Counted from the stretch's first letter, positions 8,702 to 17,032 are shown. The stretch: DNA of 64,000 nucleotides from Thioclava sp. GXIMD2076 (GCF_037949795.1 NZ_CP149932.1:1477001-1541000), one strand, 5' to 3'. The notes: generated by a model from the sequence alone, not told the origin. Made by a program: numbers and translations.

Positions 8702-9649
8702 TCAGACGAAATGCAGGGGGCATTGCGGCAGCAATGCCTCGATATCCTCGCCATGGCAAAGTTCGGTGGCGGGCGTCATCACCGCCGCCGAGGCGGCCGC
8801 TGCCCCATGCTGCAACGCCTGCGGCAGGTCCAGCCCGCGCGCCAGCGCCCATGTGAAGCCGGCCACGAAACTATCTCCCGCTCCGACCTTGGAGGCGATC
8901 TTCACCCTTGCCGCTTCCGCCACCCAGCGCCCTTCGCGCGTGGCCATCACATTGCCATCGGCGCCGCGTGCAATCAGAACGCAATCGGCCAGACCCAAAA
9001 CGACCAATTCTTGTGCAAAATCGGCCGTGTCGCGACGGGTGGGCAGGGGGCGTCCTGCCAGTTCCTCGGCCTCCAGATCATCCATCCGCAGAAAATCGGC
9101 GGCGCGGTGCTTGCGCTGCATCAGATGCAGAAGGGCGGGGCCGGACGTGTCGAGAAACAGCCGCGCTCTGACGGGTGCCAGATGATCGGCGAGCCTCGCG
9201 GGGAAATCCTCGGGGACACCGGGCGGTTGGCTGCCCGACAGCACCACAATCCCGCCTTCGGGCAGGGCGCGGGCGATCTGACTCAGGGCGGACGCCACAT
9301 CGGATGCGCTCCAGCAGGGGCCCGGCATGACAAAGCGGTATTGCTGATTGCTGGCCAAATCATCCACTGTCAGGCTCTGCCGCGTCTCGCCCGGTGCGGG
9401 AAAAGGCACCACGCCGATGCCTTGTGCCGCCAGCAACCCCGTGATCTTGGTGCCAATCGCCCCGCCCAAGGCCACGAAGGCCGTGCTCTGACCGCCCATC
9501 GCGGCAATCGCGCGGCTGACATTGATCCCGCCGCCACCCGGATCCTCTTGCGGCGCGGTGCAGCGTAGCTTGCGATCGGGGAGCACCTGCGCCGTGGCAA
9601 TGGACAGATCGACGGTCGGATTGAGCGTAACGGTCAGGATCGGTGTCAT
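8702..9649 (-). CDS. pfkB: 6-phosphofructokinase of the PfkB family
   Basis: The 315-residue ribokinase-family sugar kinase most resembles PfkB, the minor E. coli 6-phosphofructokinase: TVTLNPTVDLSIAT, KLRCTAPQEDPGGGGINVSR (about residues 27-46) and the ATP/catalytic motif GAGDSFVAGF from residue 256 with base Asp259. A 1-phosphofructokinase or tagatose-phosphate kinase is the main alternative. KLRCTAP directly before PGGGGINV favours PfkB. No fructose PTS or transporter genes flank it. Many Rhodobacteraceae rely on the Entner-Doudoroff route, so a PFK-type enzyme is notable. Confidence 0.78.
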   Translation of the reverse strand: MTPILTVTLNPTVDLSIATAQVLPDRKLRCTAPQEDPGGGGINVSRAIAAMGGQSTAFVALGGAIGTKITGLLAAQGIGVVPFPAPGETRQSLTVDDLASNQQYRFVMPGPCWSASDVASALSQIARALPEGGIVVLSGSQPPGVPEDFPARLADHLAPVRARLFLDTSGPALLHLMQRKHRAADFLRMDDLEAEELAGRPLPTRRDTADFAQELVVLGLADCVLIARGADGNVMATREGRWVAEAARVKIASKVGAGDSFVAGFTWALARGLDLPQALQHGAAAASAAVMTPATELCHGEDIEALLPQCPLHFV

Positions 9650-9795
9650 TGATGTCCCGGGTTATGAAGGAATTTACCTCGAATTTAAATTATAAGCTGA
9701 CGATAGGGTGGATTGCTAGCTGAGCTTACGTTGGGAAAGCAAAACTTAAGAGTGTGTGCCTTATGTCGACTCATAGAGTTGAGGAGAGAGACGTA

Positions 9796-10005
9796 ATGAT
9801 TCCCGATACGAACGACCCGCGCTGGAAGCGCGTTCTGACTTCCGAGTCCGACCTGTCCGCGACCTCGCTGGCCACCCGTCTTATGGTGTCCCGTCTCCGT
9901 CGTGAAGTTGCAGCAAGCCCCGCAGCCCTGGCTGCAAAAATCGGGGAATTGCGCGATTTTGTGGTCAAGAACCCCTTTGCCACTGCTGATATGGCCAAAT
10001 TCTGA
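9796..10005 (+). CDS. Small conserved-looking protein of unknown function
   Basis: A 69-residue protein with no signal peptide or membrane segment. It is mostly helical, with a basic stretch (RLMVSRLRREV) and a C-terminus ending KNPFATADMAKF. I do not recognise the family. The start at 9796 is preceded by a strong purine-rich site, GAGGAGAGAG, 5 bp upstream; ATGs at 9754 and 9763 are less well placed. It lies 14 bp before the FIST-like gene on the same strand, so the two are very likely cotranscribed from the AT-rich 9650-9795 gap. The short soluble partner suggests an accessory or regulatory subunit, but that is inference. Confidence 0.65.
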   Translation: MIPDTNDPRWKRVLTSESDLSATSLATRLMVSRLRREVAASPAALAAKIGELRDFVVKNPFATADMAKF

Positions 10006-10019
10006 AGCTGGAGCCTCCG

Positions 10020-11015
10020 ATGAAAAATGAAATGCTGAGTGTTGCGGATGTGTCCGCACGGATCAATGACGGTGCAACGATGGTCATCGCGGGGGCCGAG
10101 GAACTGCTGCGTCAACTGCCCAAGGGGAAATGGATCGGCGGCACGACCGTCTATTTCGTGACCGATCAGGGCGGGGCCGTTGTGCGTGACAAGCTGTTCT
10201 GCACTACCTTCGACCGCGTGGCCGAAACGGATATGCGCTATGTGGATGTGGACGCGCTGCCCACCATCGCCGAGGGCTATAAGCCTAATGGCTTTACGAT
10301 GATCATGATTCCCGCTTTCTCGGTGGCGCATTCGAATTTTGCCGTCGAAGGCCAGACCTATGACAATCTCTTCAATCAGCCATTGGCGGGCTGGATCACC
10401 GGTGTGCATCTCGACGATCTGGGCAGGAAAGCCCCGATGATCTTCGATGGCGCCACGGGGCAGGGCCATGACGAAGGGGCGGTGCTGCTGCATGTGGGCC
10501 TTCCGGCGGATGCGAAAGCCGATCTCGATATTCTCAATATCTTCGCTCAGGGAGACAGGGAGGATCTGACCTTCCGTTTCAAAAAAGACGGCTTTGTTGC
10601 CAGCACCGTAGAGGTGAATGGCGAGGAGGTCGATTTTGCGACCTATATCGAGGAGAACCAGATCGATACCCGCCTGCCGCTGGTGGCCAACTATTCCGGC
10701 GCGATGGTCAATGTCTCGATCCAGTCGGTCGATACGGTTTCGGGGCAGGTGAAGTTCTACGCGCCTGTCGTGGCGGGGGTGGAATACCGCATGGCCAATG
10801 CCCTTGGCAGCTATGCACAAGCCTTTGCAGAGGGCGCAGGCAATACGGGAGAGGGGCAGTATTCGTGCAACTGCATCCTGAATTATCTCTATGGCGAGCT
10901 GGAAGGTCAGCGCACCGGTAATTTCACCGGTCCGGTCACCTTCGGCGAGATCGCTTATATTCTTCTCAACCAGACGCTGGTGCGGATGGATATCTCGGAT
11001 ACGGACGCGGCTTGA
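10020..11015 (+). CDS. FIST-like protein of unknown function
   Basis: The 331-residue soluble protein is not one I recognise with certainty. Its C-terminus (YSCNCILNYLYGELEG, then GPVTFGEIAYILLNQTLVRM) resembles the end of FIST_C domains, where G-x-x-T-Y-G-E-I and H-N-Q-T-L recur. The N-terminal GGTTVYFVTDQGG is placed like the FIST_N nucleus. FIST domains are predicted small-ligand sensors, often fused to signalling modules; here the protein is free-standing. It is translated 14 bp after the 69-residue partner and ends before a strong terminator at 11047. The FIST assignment is inference from a few motifs. Confidence 0.6.
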   Translation: MKNEMLSVADVSARINDGATMVIAGAEELLRQLPKGKWIGGTTVYFVTDQGGAVVRDKLFCTTFDRVAETDMRYVDVDALPTIAEGYKPNGFTMIMIPAFSVAHSNFAVEGQTYDNLFNQPLAGWITGVHLDDLGRKAPMIFDGATGQGHDEGAVLLHVGLPADAKADLDILNIFAQGDREDLTFRFKKDGFVASTVEVNGEEVDFATYIEENQIDTRLPLVANYSGAMVNVSIQSVDTVSGQVKFYAPVVAGVEYRMANALGSYAQAFAEGAGNTGEGQYSCNCILNYLYGELEGQRTGNFTGPVTFGEIAYILLNQTLVRMDISDTDAA

Positions 11016-11046
11016 GCCGCGCCTGACCGGCAGAAGCCACAATGCA

Positions 11047-11073
11047 AAAGGCCCGCCGTAATGGCGGGCCTTT
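11047..11073. terminator. Bidirectional intrinsic terminator
   Basis: AAAGGCCCGCC and GGCGGGCCTTT form an 11-bp stem around GTAAT, with T/A runs on both sides. It can serve the FIST-like gene (+) and the convergent beta-lactamase-fold gene (-). Confidence 0.85.
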
Positions 11074-11092
11074 CTGTGTATCGCACGGCAGA

Positions 11093-12049
11093 TCAGGCCT
11101 GTTCGGGCAGGTTGAACTGGTAGGAGGCGGGGATGAACTCGTATCCCTCGTCTTTTGCGCGCAGGAAGCCCAGACCCGGGAAGGGCATGTGGTAGCCGAT
11201 AAACGGCACACGCGCATCGGCGACGCGCTTCAGGATGCGATCACGCGTTTCCTTGGCCTTCTCCTTGTCCATATCGAAGCGCACTTCCCAATCGGGGCGC
11301 TGCAGCGACCAAACATAGTGATTGGCGGTATCGGCGGTCAGGGCAAATTCCTGCGCGCCGCTGGTGATCCAGAAGGCCAGCATGCCGGGCGTATGGCCAT
11401 AGGCTTCCATCGCCTTGATGCCGGGCACGACCTCGTCATCGGGACCGATGAAGCTGAACTTGTCTTCCAGTGGGCGGACCTTTGCCTCGAAGGTCTCGTT
11501 CTTGGCCTGTGACCAGTAATCCCATTCGACCTGACCGGTAATATAGGCGGCATTGGGGAAGGTCGGGCCACTCTCGCCCATCAGACCCCCGATATGGTCG
11601 CCATGCATATGGGTGATGACCACATGGGTGATCGCCGAGGCGTCGAGCCCCGCGGCTTCCAATGCGGCGAGAATGCCATCGGAGTTCAGGCCGGTGTCGA
11701 ACAGGATTTTCGCGTCGGCGGTTTCGATCAGAACGGGCGTGAACCCGTTCAGCGAGCGGTCGGCGGGGATGAAATTGGCCTCGGACAGGGCGGTGAACTC
11801 GCCATCCGACGCATTCAGCCCGAAGGTGCCATGCGGGTCCGCCATCGGCATCGTGCCGGCCAGCAGCGTCGTCACGGTCATATCGCCCAGTGTAAAACGA
11901 CGGTATGGCGGGATCGCGGGCGTGGATTTGGGCATAGAGGGCTCGTTTTCTTGTGCCGTCGCCGCTGTTGCTGCTGCAAGCGCAGCGCCGGCAACCGGTG
12001 CGGCCACGGCCGAGAGCAACGCGTTACGACGTGTCATATGGGTGGTCAT
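11093..12049 (-). CDS. Tat-exported MBL-fold metallohydrolase
   Basis: The 318-residue protein begins with a twin-arginine signal (TRRNALLSAVAAPVAGAAL, residues 6-24) and is probably periplasmic. The mature part is a metallo-beta-lactamase-fold hydrolase: the HMHGDH zinc motif is at residues 147-152, preceded by DTG (118-120) and followed by GHTPGM and a TADTANH segment supplying further ligands. The substrate cannot be read from the sequence; relatives include quorum-quenching lactonases and other hydrolases. An alternative ATG four codons in (MTRRN) would give a tighter Tat signal. It is a single gene, convergent with the FIST-like unit and separated from it by a terminator. Confidence 0.88.
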   Translation of the reverse strand: MTTHMTRRNALLSAVAAPVAGAALAAATAATAQENEPSMPKSTPAIPPYRRFTLGDMTVTTLLAGTMPMADPHGTFGLNASDGEFTALSEANFIPADRSLNGFTPVLIETADAKILFDTGLNSDGILAALEAAGLDASAITHVVITHMHGDHIGGLMGESGPTFPNAAYITGQVEWDYWSQAKNETFEAKVRPLEDKFSFIGPDDEVVPGIKAMEAYGHTPGMLAFWITSGAQEFALTADTANHYVWSLQRPDWEVRFDMDKEKAKETRDRILKRVADARVPFIGYHMPFPGLGFLRAKDEGYEFIPASYQFNLPEQA

Positions 12050-12159
12050 TGGGCCTTCCCCTTTGGAAACCAGTTGCTAGTGCAAACTAGGTGCTCTGGA
12101 ACGAATTGCGACTCACGGCTGCGTTATATCTGATGAGTTATATGTGCGGGTGTGCATAA

Positions 12160-12609
12160 TTATTCCCACCAGCGGTCGATCTTGGCAATCTGCGCATCGG
12201 ACCAGCCGAAATGATGGGCAAGCTCGTGCACATAGATATGGGTTACCAGATCGGCCAGACCGATATCGCCGCGGGCAATCCACTCGTCCAGAAGCGCGCG
12301 CTGGAAGAGCCAGATCACGCTCGGGCCCTGCGGATCGCTGAAAGCGACCTCGGTCAGGGGCACCCCCTCATAGAGGCCGGTCAGCGAGAAGGGATCGTCA
12401 ATGCCCAGATCGCGCAGCATGTCCTCGGGGGCCAGCTCGGCCACATGCAGGCGCACGGCCCTTGCAGCCTGCCGGAACGGGTCGGGCAGGGCATCGCGCG
12501 CAGCCAGCGCGAGCGCTTCGATCGCGTCGAGCGAGGGCGGCAGATCGGACCCTGCGTCAGGATCGGCGCTAGGGCGTGGGGTGCAGGGCTGGTCTGAGCG
12601 ATCATTCAT
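12160..12609 (-). CDS. Minimal zincin metallopeptidase (DUF1025 type)
   Basis: The 149-residue protein ends with HELAHHFG (from residue 128), the HExxH zinc-binding signature of zincins, in the context VTHIYVHELAHHFGWSD. This matches the small metallopeptidase family formerly called DUF1025, found across alphaproteobacteria and actinobacteria. It has no signal peptide and is probably cytosolic. The substrate is unknown. It is divergent from gltX, with 62 bp between the start codons. Confidence 0.85.
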   Translation of the reverse strand: MNDRSDQPCTPRPSADPDAGSDLPPSLDAIEALALAARDALPDPFRQAARAVRLHVAELAPEDMLRDLGIDDPFSLTGLYEGVPLTEVAFSDPQGPSVIWLFQRALLDEWIARGDIGLADLVTHIYVHELAHHFGWSDAQIAKIDRWWE

Positions 12610-12671
12610 GCCGTAGATATGGACAAATTCGTGCTTTTATGGAAGACGGAAGCCGCATCAGGAGACTTTGA

Positions 12672-13997
12672 ATGACCGTTACACGTTTTGCCCCGTCGCC
12701 CACCGGCTACATCCATGTCGGCAACCTGCGCACCGCGCTGATGAATTACCTCATCACCCGCAAGCAGGGAGGCACGTTCATTCTGCGGATCGACGATACC
12801 GATCAGGAACGCTCCAAACAGGAATATATCGATGGTCTGAAAACCGACCTCGAATGGTTGGGCATCACATGGGACCGTGAGGAATACCAGTCCAAGCGCT
12901 TCGACCGCTATTATGCGGTGGCCGAGGAGCTGAAGGCGGCTGGCCGTCTCTATGAATGCTTCGAGACCCCGACCGAGCTGGATCTTAAGCGCAAGAAACA
13001 GCTGAACATGGGTAAGCCGCCGGTCTATGACCGCGCCTCCCTGCATCTGACCGAAGAGCAGAAGCAGGCCTATCGCGACGAGGGCCGTCAGGGCTACTGG
13101 CGCTTCCGCCTCGATCTGGAGCGGATCGAGTGGAAGGATGGCATTCTTGGCGATCTGTCCATCGATGCGGCCTCGGTGTCGGATCCCGTGCTGATCAAAG
13201 CCTCGGGCCAGATCCTCTATACGTTCGCCTCCTCGGTCGATGATACCGATATGGGGGTGACCGATATCGTGCGCGGCGGCGACCATGTTACCAATACCGC
13301 GACGCAGATCCAGATCATCCGCGCCATCGGTGGCACGCCGCCCAATTTCGCGCACCACTCGCTTCTGACCGGCCCGCATGGCGAGGAGCTGTCCAAACGT
13401 CTGGGCGCGCTCTCGCTGCGCGACCTGCGGGCCGAGGGCATCGCTCCCGAGGCGCTGCTGTCGATGATGGCGCGTCTGGGCTCGAGCCAGCCGGTCGAGC
13501 TGAAAATGTCGATGCAGGAGCTGATCGACGGCTTCGAGATCAGCCAGTTCGGTTCCGCCCCCACCAAATTCGACCGCGAGGACCTGATCCCGCTGACCCG
13601 TGCGCGCAACCAGCATCTGCCCTTTGCCGATGTGAAGGAGCAGATCCTCGCGCTCGGCATTCCCGCCGCTCAGGCCGAGCAGTTCTGGAAGGTCGCCTCG
13701 CAGAATATCGACAAGCTATCGGATCTGGCAGGCTGGGCGGATCTGTGCCTCAACGGGGCCGAGCCGCTGATCGACGAGGAAGATCGTGCCTTTGTGACCG
13801 AGGCTCTGGCGATCCTGCCGGAGGCTCCATTCACCGAGACGACGTGGAAGGACTGGACAACGGCGGTGAAGGCGCAGTCGGGCCGCAAGGGCAAGGGGTT
13901 GTTCATGCCGCTGCGCAAGGCTGTGACCGGAATGGAGCACGGCCCCGATATGGGCGAGCTGATGCCGCTTCTGCACAAGGTGCGTGCCCGCGCCTGA
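12672..13997 (+). CDS. gltX: Glutamyl-tRNA synthetase
   Basis: The enzyme charges tRNA-Glu (and possibly tRNA-Gln as a misacylated intermediate) with glutamate. The 441-residue product carries the class I signatures: TRFAPSPTGYIHVGN with the HIGH-equivalent HVGN at residues 15-18, and LSKR (KMSKS equivalent) at 240-243. TILRIDDTDxER-type and DIVRGGDH motifs sit in between. Alphaproteobacteria often have two GluRS copies, one specialised for tRNA-Gln; sequence alone does not say which this is. AGGAGA lies about 8 bp before the start. Three tRNA-Glu genes lie 35 kb away in the same window. Confidence 0.95.
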   Translation: MTVTRFAPSPTGYIHVGNLRTALMNYLITRKQGGTFILRIDDTDQERSKQEYIDGLKTDLEWLGITWDREEYQSKRFDRYYAVAEELKAAGRLYECFETPTELDLKRKKQLNMGKPPVYDRASLHLTEEQKQAYRDEGRQGYWRFRLDLERIEWKDGILGDLSIDAASVSDPVLIKASGQILYTFASSVDDTDMGVTDIVRGGDHVTNTATQIQIIRAIGGTPPNFAHHSLLTGPHGEELSKRLGALSLRDLRAEGIAPEALLSMMARLGSSQPVELKMSMQELIDGFEISQFGSAPTKFDREDLIPLTRARNQHLPFADVKEQILALGIPAAQAEQFWKVASQNIDKLSDLAGWADLCLNGAEPLIDEEDRAFVTEALAILPEAPFTETTWKDWTTAVKAQSGRKGKGLFMPLRKAVTGMEHGPDMGELMPLLHKVRARA

Positions 13998-14021
13998 GCG
14001 AAGCCTCTGACAAGACGATGG

Positions 14022-14049
14022 AAGGGTGCCTGAAAGGGCGCCCTTTTTT
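14022..14049 (+). terminator. Intrinsic terminator after gltX
   Basis: GAAGGGTGCC pairs with GGCGCCCTT (one G-U pair) around a short loop, followed by six Ts. It lies 25 bp after the gltX stop. Confidence 0.85.
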
Positions 14050-14169
14050 CATGTGCGGGGCAGGGGAAGGCCCCCATGTTTCCGTAGGGGCACGGAAAAG
14101 TGAAGCGCACAGGGAGGCGCGGATAAGAGCGCGTGGAACAATTTTCGCGCAAGACAGGGGCGGGTTGCG

Positions 14170-14387
14170 GATTCGTCACAGCGAATCGGCAAGCTTTTGA
14201 ACTACCGTAAAAATTCGATTCGGTGGTTGCGAATCCCCCTCGAGTCAGGCGATGCAGGAGGCCGTGAAACATTTCTGGGAAGGTCTGCGGGATGTTATCC
14301 ACAGGCTTATGACCGGATTCGTCCATATCTGTGGTGGGGACATTTTTTTATCCCCAGATATCGTGTTCGGATCTAGAGTTATCCACG
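14170..14387. other. DnaA-box and GANTC cluster: candidate replication origin or DnaA/CcrM-controlled promoter
   Basis: This is the main content of the 528-bp gap between gltX and the ybjN-like gene. There is one perfect DnaA box, TTATCCACA (14295-14303), and two single-mismatch boxes, TTATCCCCA (14348-14356) and TTATCCACG (14379-14387), all in the same direction. A T-run (14343-14349) adjoins the second. Just upstream are six GANTC sites, the CcrM methylation target: 14170, 14183, 14217, 14231, 14242 and 14316. The rest of the gap is AT-richer than its surroundings and has no convincing gene. Origins of related bacteria combine such boxes, GANTC sites and AT-rich DNA; a DnaA-regulated promoter for the next gene is the simpler alternative. 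Confidence 0.4.
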
Positions 14388-14525
14388 AGTAACACGTTTA
14401 CACCCTGTTTCACACAAGTCACGATATCTGGTATGAACTAGGAACGGATCCGCCGTCCCTAGTATGCATGACAACCCGTTGCGGTTCATCGCAGGGGAAT
14501 GAACAAGAGCAGAAGGACCAGAGAT

Positions 14526-15026
14526 ATGGCACTCAGCGACGATTATATCGGCGACGACGCCCACCCGATCGATGTGGTCGAGGATCTGGCCGAAGCCCAT
14601 GCGTGGGAATTCAACCGCGTAACCGATGACCAGATCGCGATGGTGGTGGAAGGGCAGTGGCGCAGCTATTCGCTGACGCTTGCATGGTCCGATCAGGACG
14701 AGGTGCTGCGCCTGATCATGACCTTCGAGATGGATCCGCCTGCCGAGCGCCTGCCGGTGCTCTATGACATGATGAACCGCGCCAATGATCAGGTTTGGTC
14801 GGGCAGCTTCGTCTACTGGCCCGAGCAGCGTCTGATGGCATGGCGCTATGGTCTGGTGCTGGCCGGTGGCCAATGCGCCTCGATCCAGCAGCTCGACGAG
14901 ATGATCGGCACCGCATTGATGTCGGCCGAGCGGTTCTATCCGGCCTTCCAGCTGGGCTGCTGGGGCAATCGCACGGCGGCAGATGCCATTCAGGTCGCCA
15001 TTGCAGAGGCTTACGGTCGCGCCTAA
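14526..15026 (+). CDS. YbjN-domain protein
   Basis: The 166-residue soluble protein matches the YbjN family (type III secretion chaperone-like fold): DVVEDLAEAHAWEFNR near the N-terminus, LRLIMTFEMDPPAERLPVLYDMMNRAND in the middle and a Trp/Tyr-rich core (FVYWPEQRLMAWRYGLVL). Family members are small regulators or chaperones of unclear target. The start at 14526 follows an AGAAGGACC site; a start nine codons upstream is possible. It precedes proC by 29 bp, an arrangement common in Rhodobacteraceae. Its upstream region carries the DnaA-box/GANTC cluster, so cell-cycle control is possible. Confidence 0.85.
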   Translation: MALSDDYIGDDAHPIDVVEDLAEAHAWEFNRVTDDQIAMVVEGQWRSYSLTLAWSDQDEVLRLIMTFEMDPPAERLPVLYDMMNRANDQVWSGSFVYWPEQRLMAWRYGLVLAGGQCASIQQLDEMIGTALMSAERFYPAFQLGCWGNRTAADAIQVAIAEAYGRA

Positions 15027-15055
15027 GCTGCGCCCCGCAAAAGAAGGGGTGCAGA

Positions 15056-15868
15056 ATGGATTTTTCCGATATTTCCGAACGTGGTCTGGTTCTGCTGGGC
15101 TGCGGTAAGATGGGCTCGGCGATGCTGGCGGGCTGGCTGAAGGGCGGCCTTGATCCGAAATCGGTGACCGTCATTGCCCCGCGTCCCTCCGATTGGGTCC
15201 GTTCGACCGGTGTGCGCATCAACGAGGATCTGCCTGCGTCTCCCGCGGTCGTGCTGCTGGCCGTAAAGCCGCAGAAGATGGGCGAGGCCCTGCCGCAGTT
15301 GGCGGCCCTTGGCAATGGCGCGACGCTGTTCCTGTCGGTTGCGGCGGGACTGACGCTCGCGAAATACGAGGGAATCCTCGGAGCGCAGACCCCGATCGTG
15401 CGCGCCATGCCCAACACACCCTCGGCCATCGGGCGCGGGATCACCGCGATCATCGGCAATGCGCCGGTCAGCGACGCGCAGATGGATCAGGCCGAAGGGC
15501 TGTTGCAGGCCATCGGGCAGGTGGTGCGCCTTGACGCCGAGGACCAGATGGATGCGGTCACCGCCGTGTCCGGCTCGGGTCCGGCCTATGTCTTCCATCT
15601 GATCGAGACGCTGGCCGCGGCCGGTGTGGCTCAAGGGCTGCCCGAGGATCTGGCGATGAAGCTTGCCAAGGCGACTGTGGGGGGGGCGGGGCAGCTCGCC
15701 GAGGATGCGCCCGAGGATCCGTCGCAGCTGCGGGTCAATGTGACCTCGCCGGGCGGGACCACGGCAGCGGCTCTGGCCGTCCTGATGGACGAAACCTCCG
15801 GGTTTCCCGCGCTTCTGGAGCGCGCGGTGAAAGCTGCGGCGGATCGCGGGCGGGAGTTGGGCGCGTGA
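15056..15868 (+). CDS. proC: Pyrroline-5-carboxylate reductase
   Basis: ProC catalyses the last step of proline synthesis, reducing pyrroline-5-carboxylate with NAD(P)H. The 270-residue product has the Rossmann glycine motif LLGCGKMGSAML (residues 13-24), VLLAVKPQKM, VRAMPNTPSAIGRG and the C-terminal signature VSGSGPAYVFHLIE with VTSPGGTTAAAL. The start was placed at 15056, just before MDFSDISERGLVLLG, because this gives the normal family length. The stop overlaps the GTG start of csaA (GTGA), so the two are coupled. Confidence 0.95.
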   Translation: MDFSDISERGLVLLGCGKMGSAMLAGWLKGGLDPKSVTVIAPRPSDWVRSTGVRINEDLPASPAVVLLAVKPQKMGEALPQLAALGNGATLFLSVAAGLTLAKYEGILGAQTPIVRAMPNTPSAIGRGITAIIGNAPVSDAQMDQAEGLLQAIGQVVRLDAEDQMDAVTAVSGSGPAYVFHLIETLAAAGVAQGLPEDLAMKLAKATVGGAGQLAEDAPEDPSQLRVNVTSPGGTTAAALAVLMDETSGFPALLERAVKAAADRGRELGA

Positions 15869-16200
15869 GCGTGACATTCGAGGATTTCCTGAAGCTCGAT
15901 ATCCGTGTCGGGCGCATCACCCGCGCGGACCCTTTCCCCGAGGCGCGAAAGCCTGCGATCAAGCTCTGGATCGATTTCGGTGGCGAGATTGGCGAGAAAC
16001 GGTCCTCGGCGCAGATCACCACACATTACGCGCCCGAGACGCTGGTCGGAAAACAGGTTATGGCGGTGGTGAATTTCCCGCCGCGCCAGATTGGTCCAGT
16101 CATGTCGGAGGTGCTGGTGCTGGGTGTGCCTGATGAAGAGGGCGGGATTGTCCTGATCGGGCCGGATCAGGATGTGCCCGAGGGGGGCCGCCTGCACTGA
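15865..16200 (+). CDS. csaA: tRNA-binding, CsaA-like protein
   Basis: The 111-residue protein is a single EMAP/Arc1p-type OB fold of the CsaA family: VTFEDFLKLDIRVGRI at the N-terminus, IDFGGEIGEKRSSAQIT in the middle and VVNFPPRQIG with the M-S-E-V-L-V-L-G motif near the end. CsaA homologues bind tRNA and have been described as secretion-associated chaperones; the physiological role is not firmly known. The GTG start overlaps the proC stop by 4 bp. An internal GTG two codons later is also possible. Confidence 0.92.
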   Translation: MSVTFEDFLKLDIRVGRITRADPFPEARKPAIKLWIDFGGEIGEKRSSAQITTHYAPETLVGKQVMAVVNFPPRQIGPVMSEVLVLGVPDEEGGIVLIGPDQDVPEGGRLH

Positions 16201-16235
16201 CACTCCCAGTCAGGTGAACCATTCGACAAGGGGGT

Positions 16236-16302
16236 GTGCGCGCGCCGCGAAGCGGCGCGCCCGGGGCGCGCAGGCGCGGCTTCGCCGCGCTCGCGCGCAA
16301 TC
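16236..16302. repeat. GC palindromes in the csaA-tdk gap
   Basis: Between the convergent csaA and tdk genes lie two nested palindromes: GCGCGCCGC-GAA-GCGGCGCGC and GCGCGGC-TTC-GCCGCGC, separated by CGGGGCGCGCAG. They are almost pure G/C and could act as transcription barriers for both genes. No T-run follows. Confidence 0.55.
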
Positions 16303-16320
16303 TCTCGGACAGGTGCGGGA

Positions 16321-16899
16321 TTATTGCCCCATTGCCTCGCGCCAGTGCCTGCGGCAAAGCGAGACATAGGTTTCGTTGCCGCCCACCTGCACCTGATCGC
16401 CGCCGCGCAGCGCCTGTCCGTCAGGCCCCATCCGCACCACCATCGTGGCCTTGCGCCCGCAATGGCAGATGGTGCGCACCTCGCGCATGTCATCGGCCAG
16501 CGCCAGCAGCGCCGCCGAACCGGGGAAAAGCTCGCCCATGAAATCGACGCGCAGCCCGTAGCACATGACCGGAATGCCGAGGTCATCGCAGGCCCGCGCC
16601 AGAGCCCAGACCTGTTCGCGGGTCAGGAATTGGGCCTCGTCGATGAAGACGCAGGCACAGGGACCTTGGGCAAGGCGGTCCTCGATCATCGCGAACATGT
16701 CGGTTTCGGGCGTGAAGCAGAGCGCATCGGCACCGATGCCGATCCGGCTGCCGATCCGGCCTGTCCCTGCGCGTGTGTCGAGCTGGGCCGTGACCAGAAG
16801 CGTCTGCATCCCGCGTTCGACATAGTTGTGGGAGGCCTGCAGCAGCAATGTGCTCTTGCCGGCATTCATGGTGGAATAATGGAAGTAAAGCTTGGCCAT
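16321..16899 (-). CDS. tdk: Thymidine kinase
   Basis: This type II thymidine kinase salvages thymidine to dTMP. The 192-residue product has the P-loop HYSTMNAGKST (residues 7-17), the DEAQFL Walker B/lasso-region motif, zinc-binding cysteines (CHCGRKA and C-R-R-H near the C-terminus) and GGNETYVSLCRRHW. The start at 16899 gives the usual MAKLYFHYS N-terminus; the open frame upstream to 17034 is low-complexity Pro/Arg. Together with thyX at 40-41 kb, the window holds both salvage and de novo dTMP routes. Confidence 0.95.
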   Translation of the reverse strand: MAKLYFHYSTMNAGKSTLLLQASHNYVERGMQTLLVTAQLDTRAGTGRIGSRIGIGADALCFTPETDMFAMIEDRLAQGPCACVFIDEAQFLTREQVWALARACDDLGIPVMCYGLRVDFMGELFPGSAALLALADDMREVRTICHCGRKATMVVRMGPDGQALRGGDQVQVGGNETYVSLCRRHWREAMGQ

Positions 16900-16993
16900 A
16901 GGCGGGGGATAGCTGTGCTGCGGGAGTTGAGCAAGAGCCTTGCAGCCCTCTTGGTGCGGGGAATTCGGCGGATGACTGCGCCGGGGGCGCGGG

Positions 16994-17032
16994 GGCGGTG
17001 GCAAGGCGGCATCGAGCCCCCTTGCCACCGCC
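16994..17032. repeat. 13-bp inverted repeat, element copy C
   Basis: GGCGGTGGCAAGG (16994-17006) and CCTTGCCACCGCC (17020-17032) are perfect complements. The 13-nt loop carries CGGCATCGAGCCC, the reverse of the GGGCTCGATGCC core seen in copies A and B. It lies in the 170-bp gap downstream of dtd and upstream of tdk and could act as a dtd terminator, though no T-run follows. Confidence 0.5.

Noticed and set aside
16236..16302. GC palindromes as a toxin-antitoxin or insertion-sequence end
   Set aside because: No coding sequence or transposase is near; they lie between convergent genes and are better seen as hairpins.
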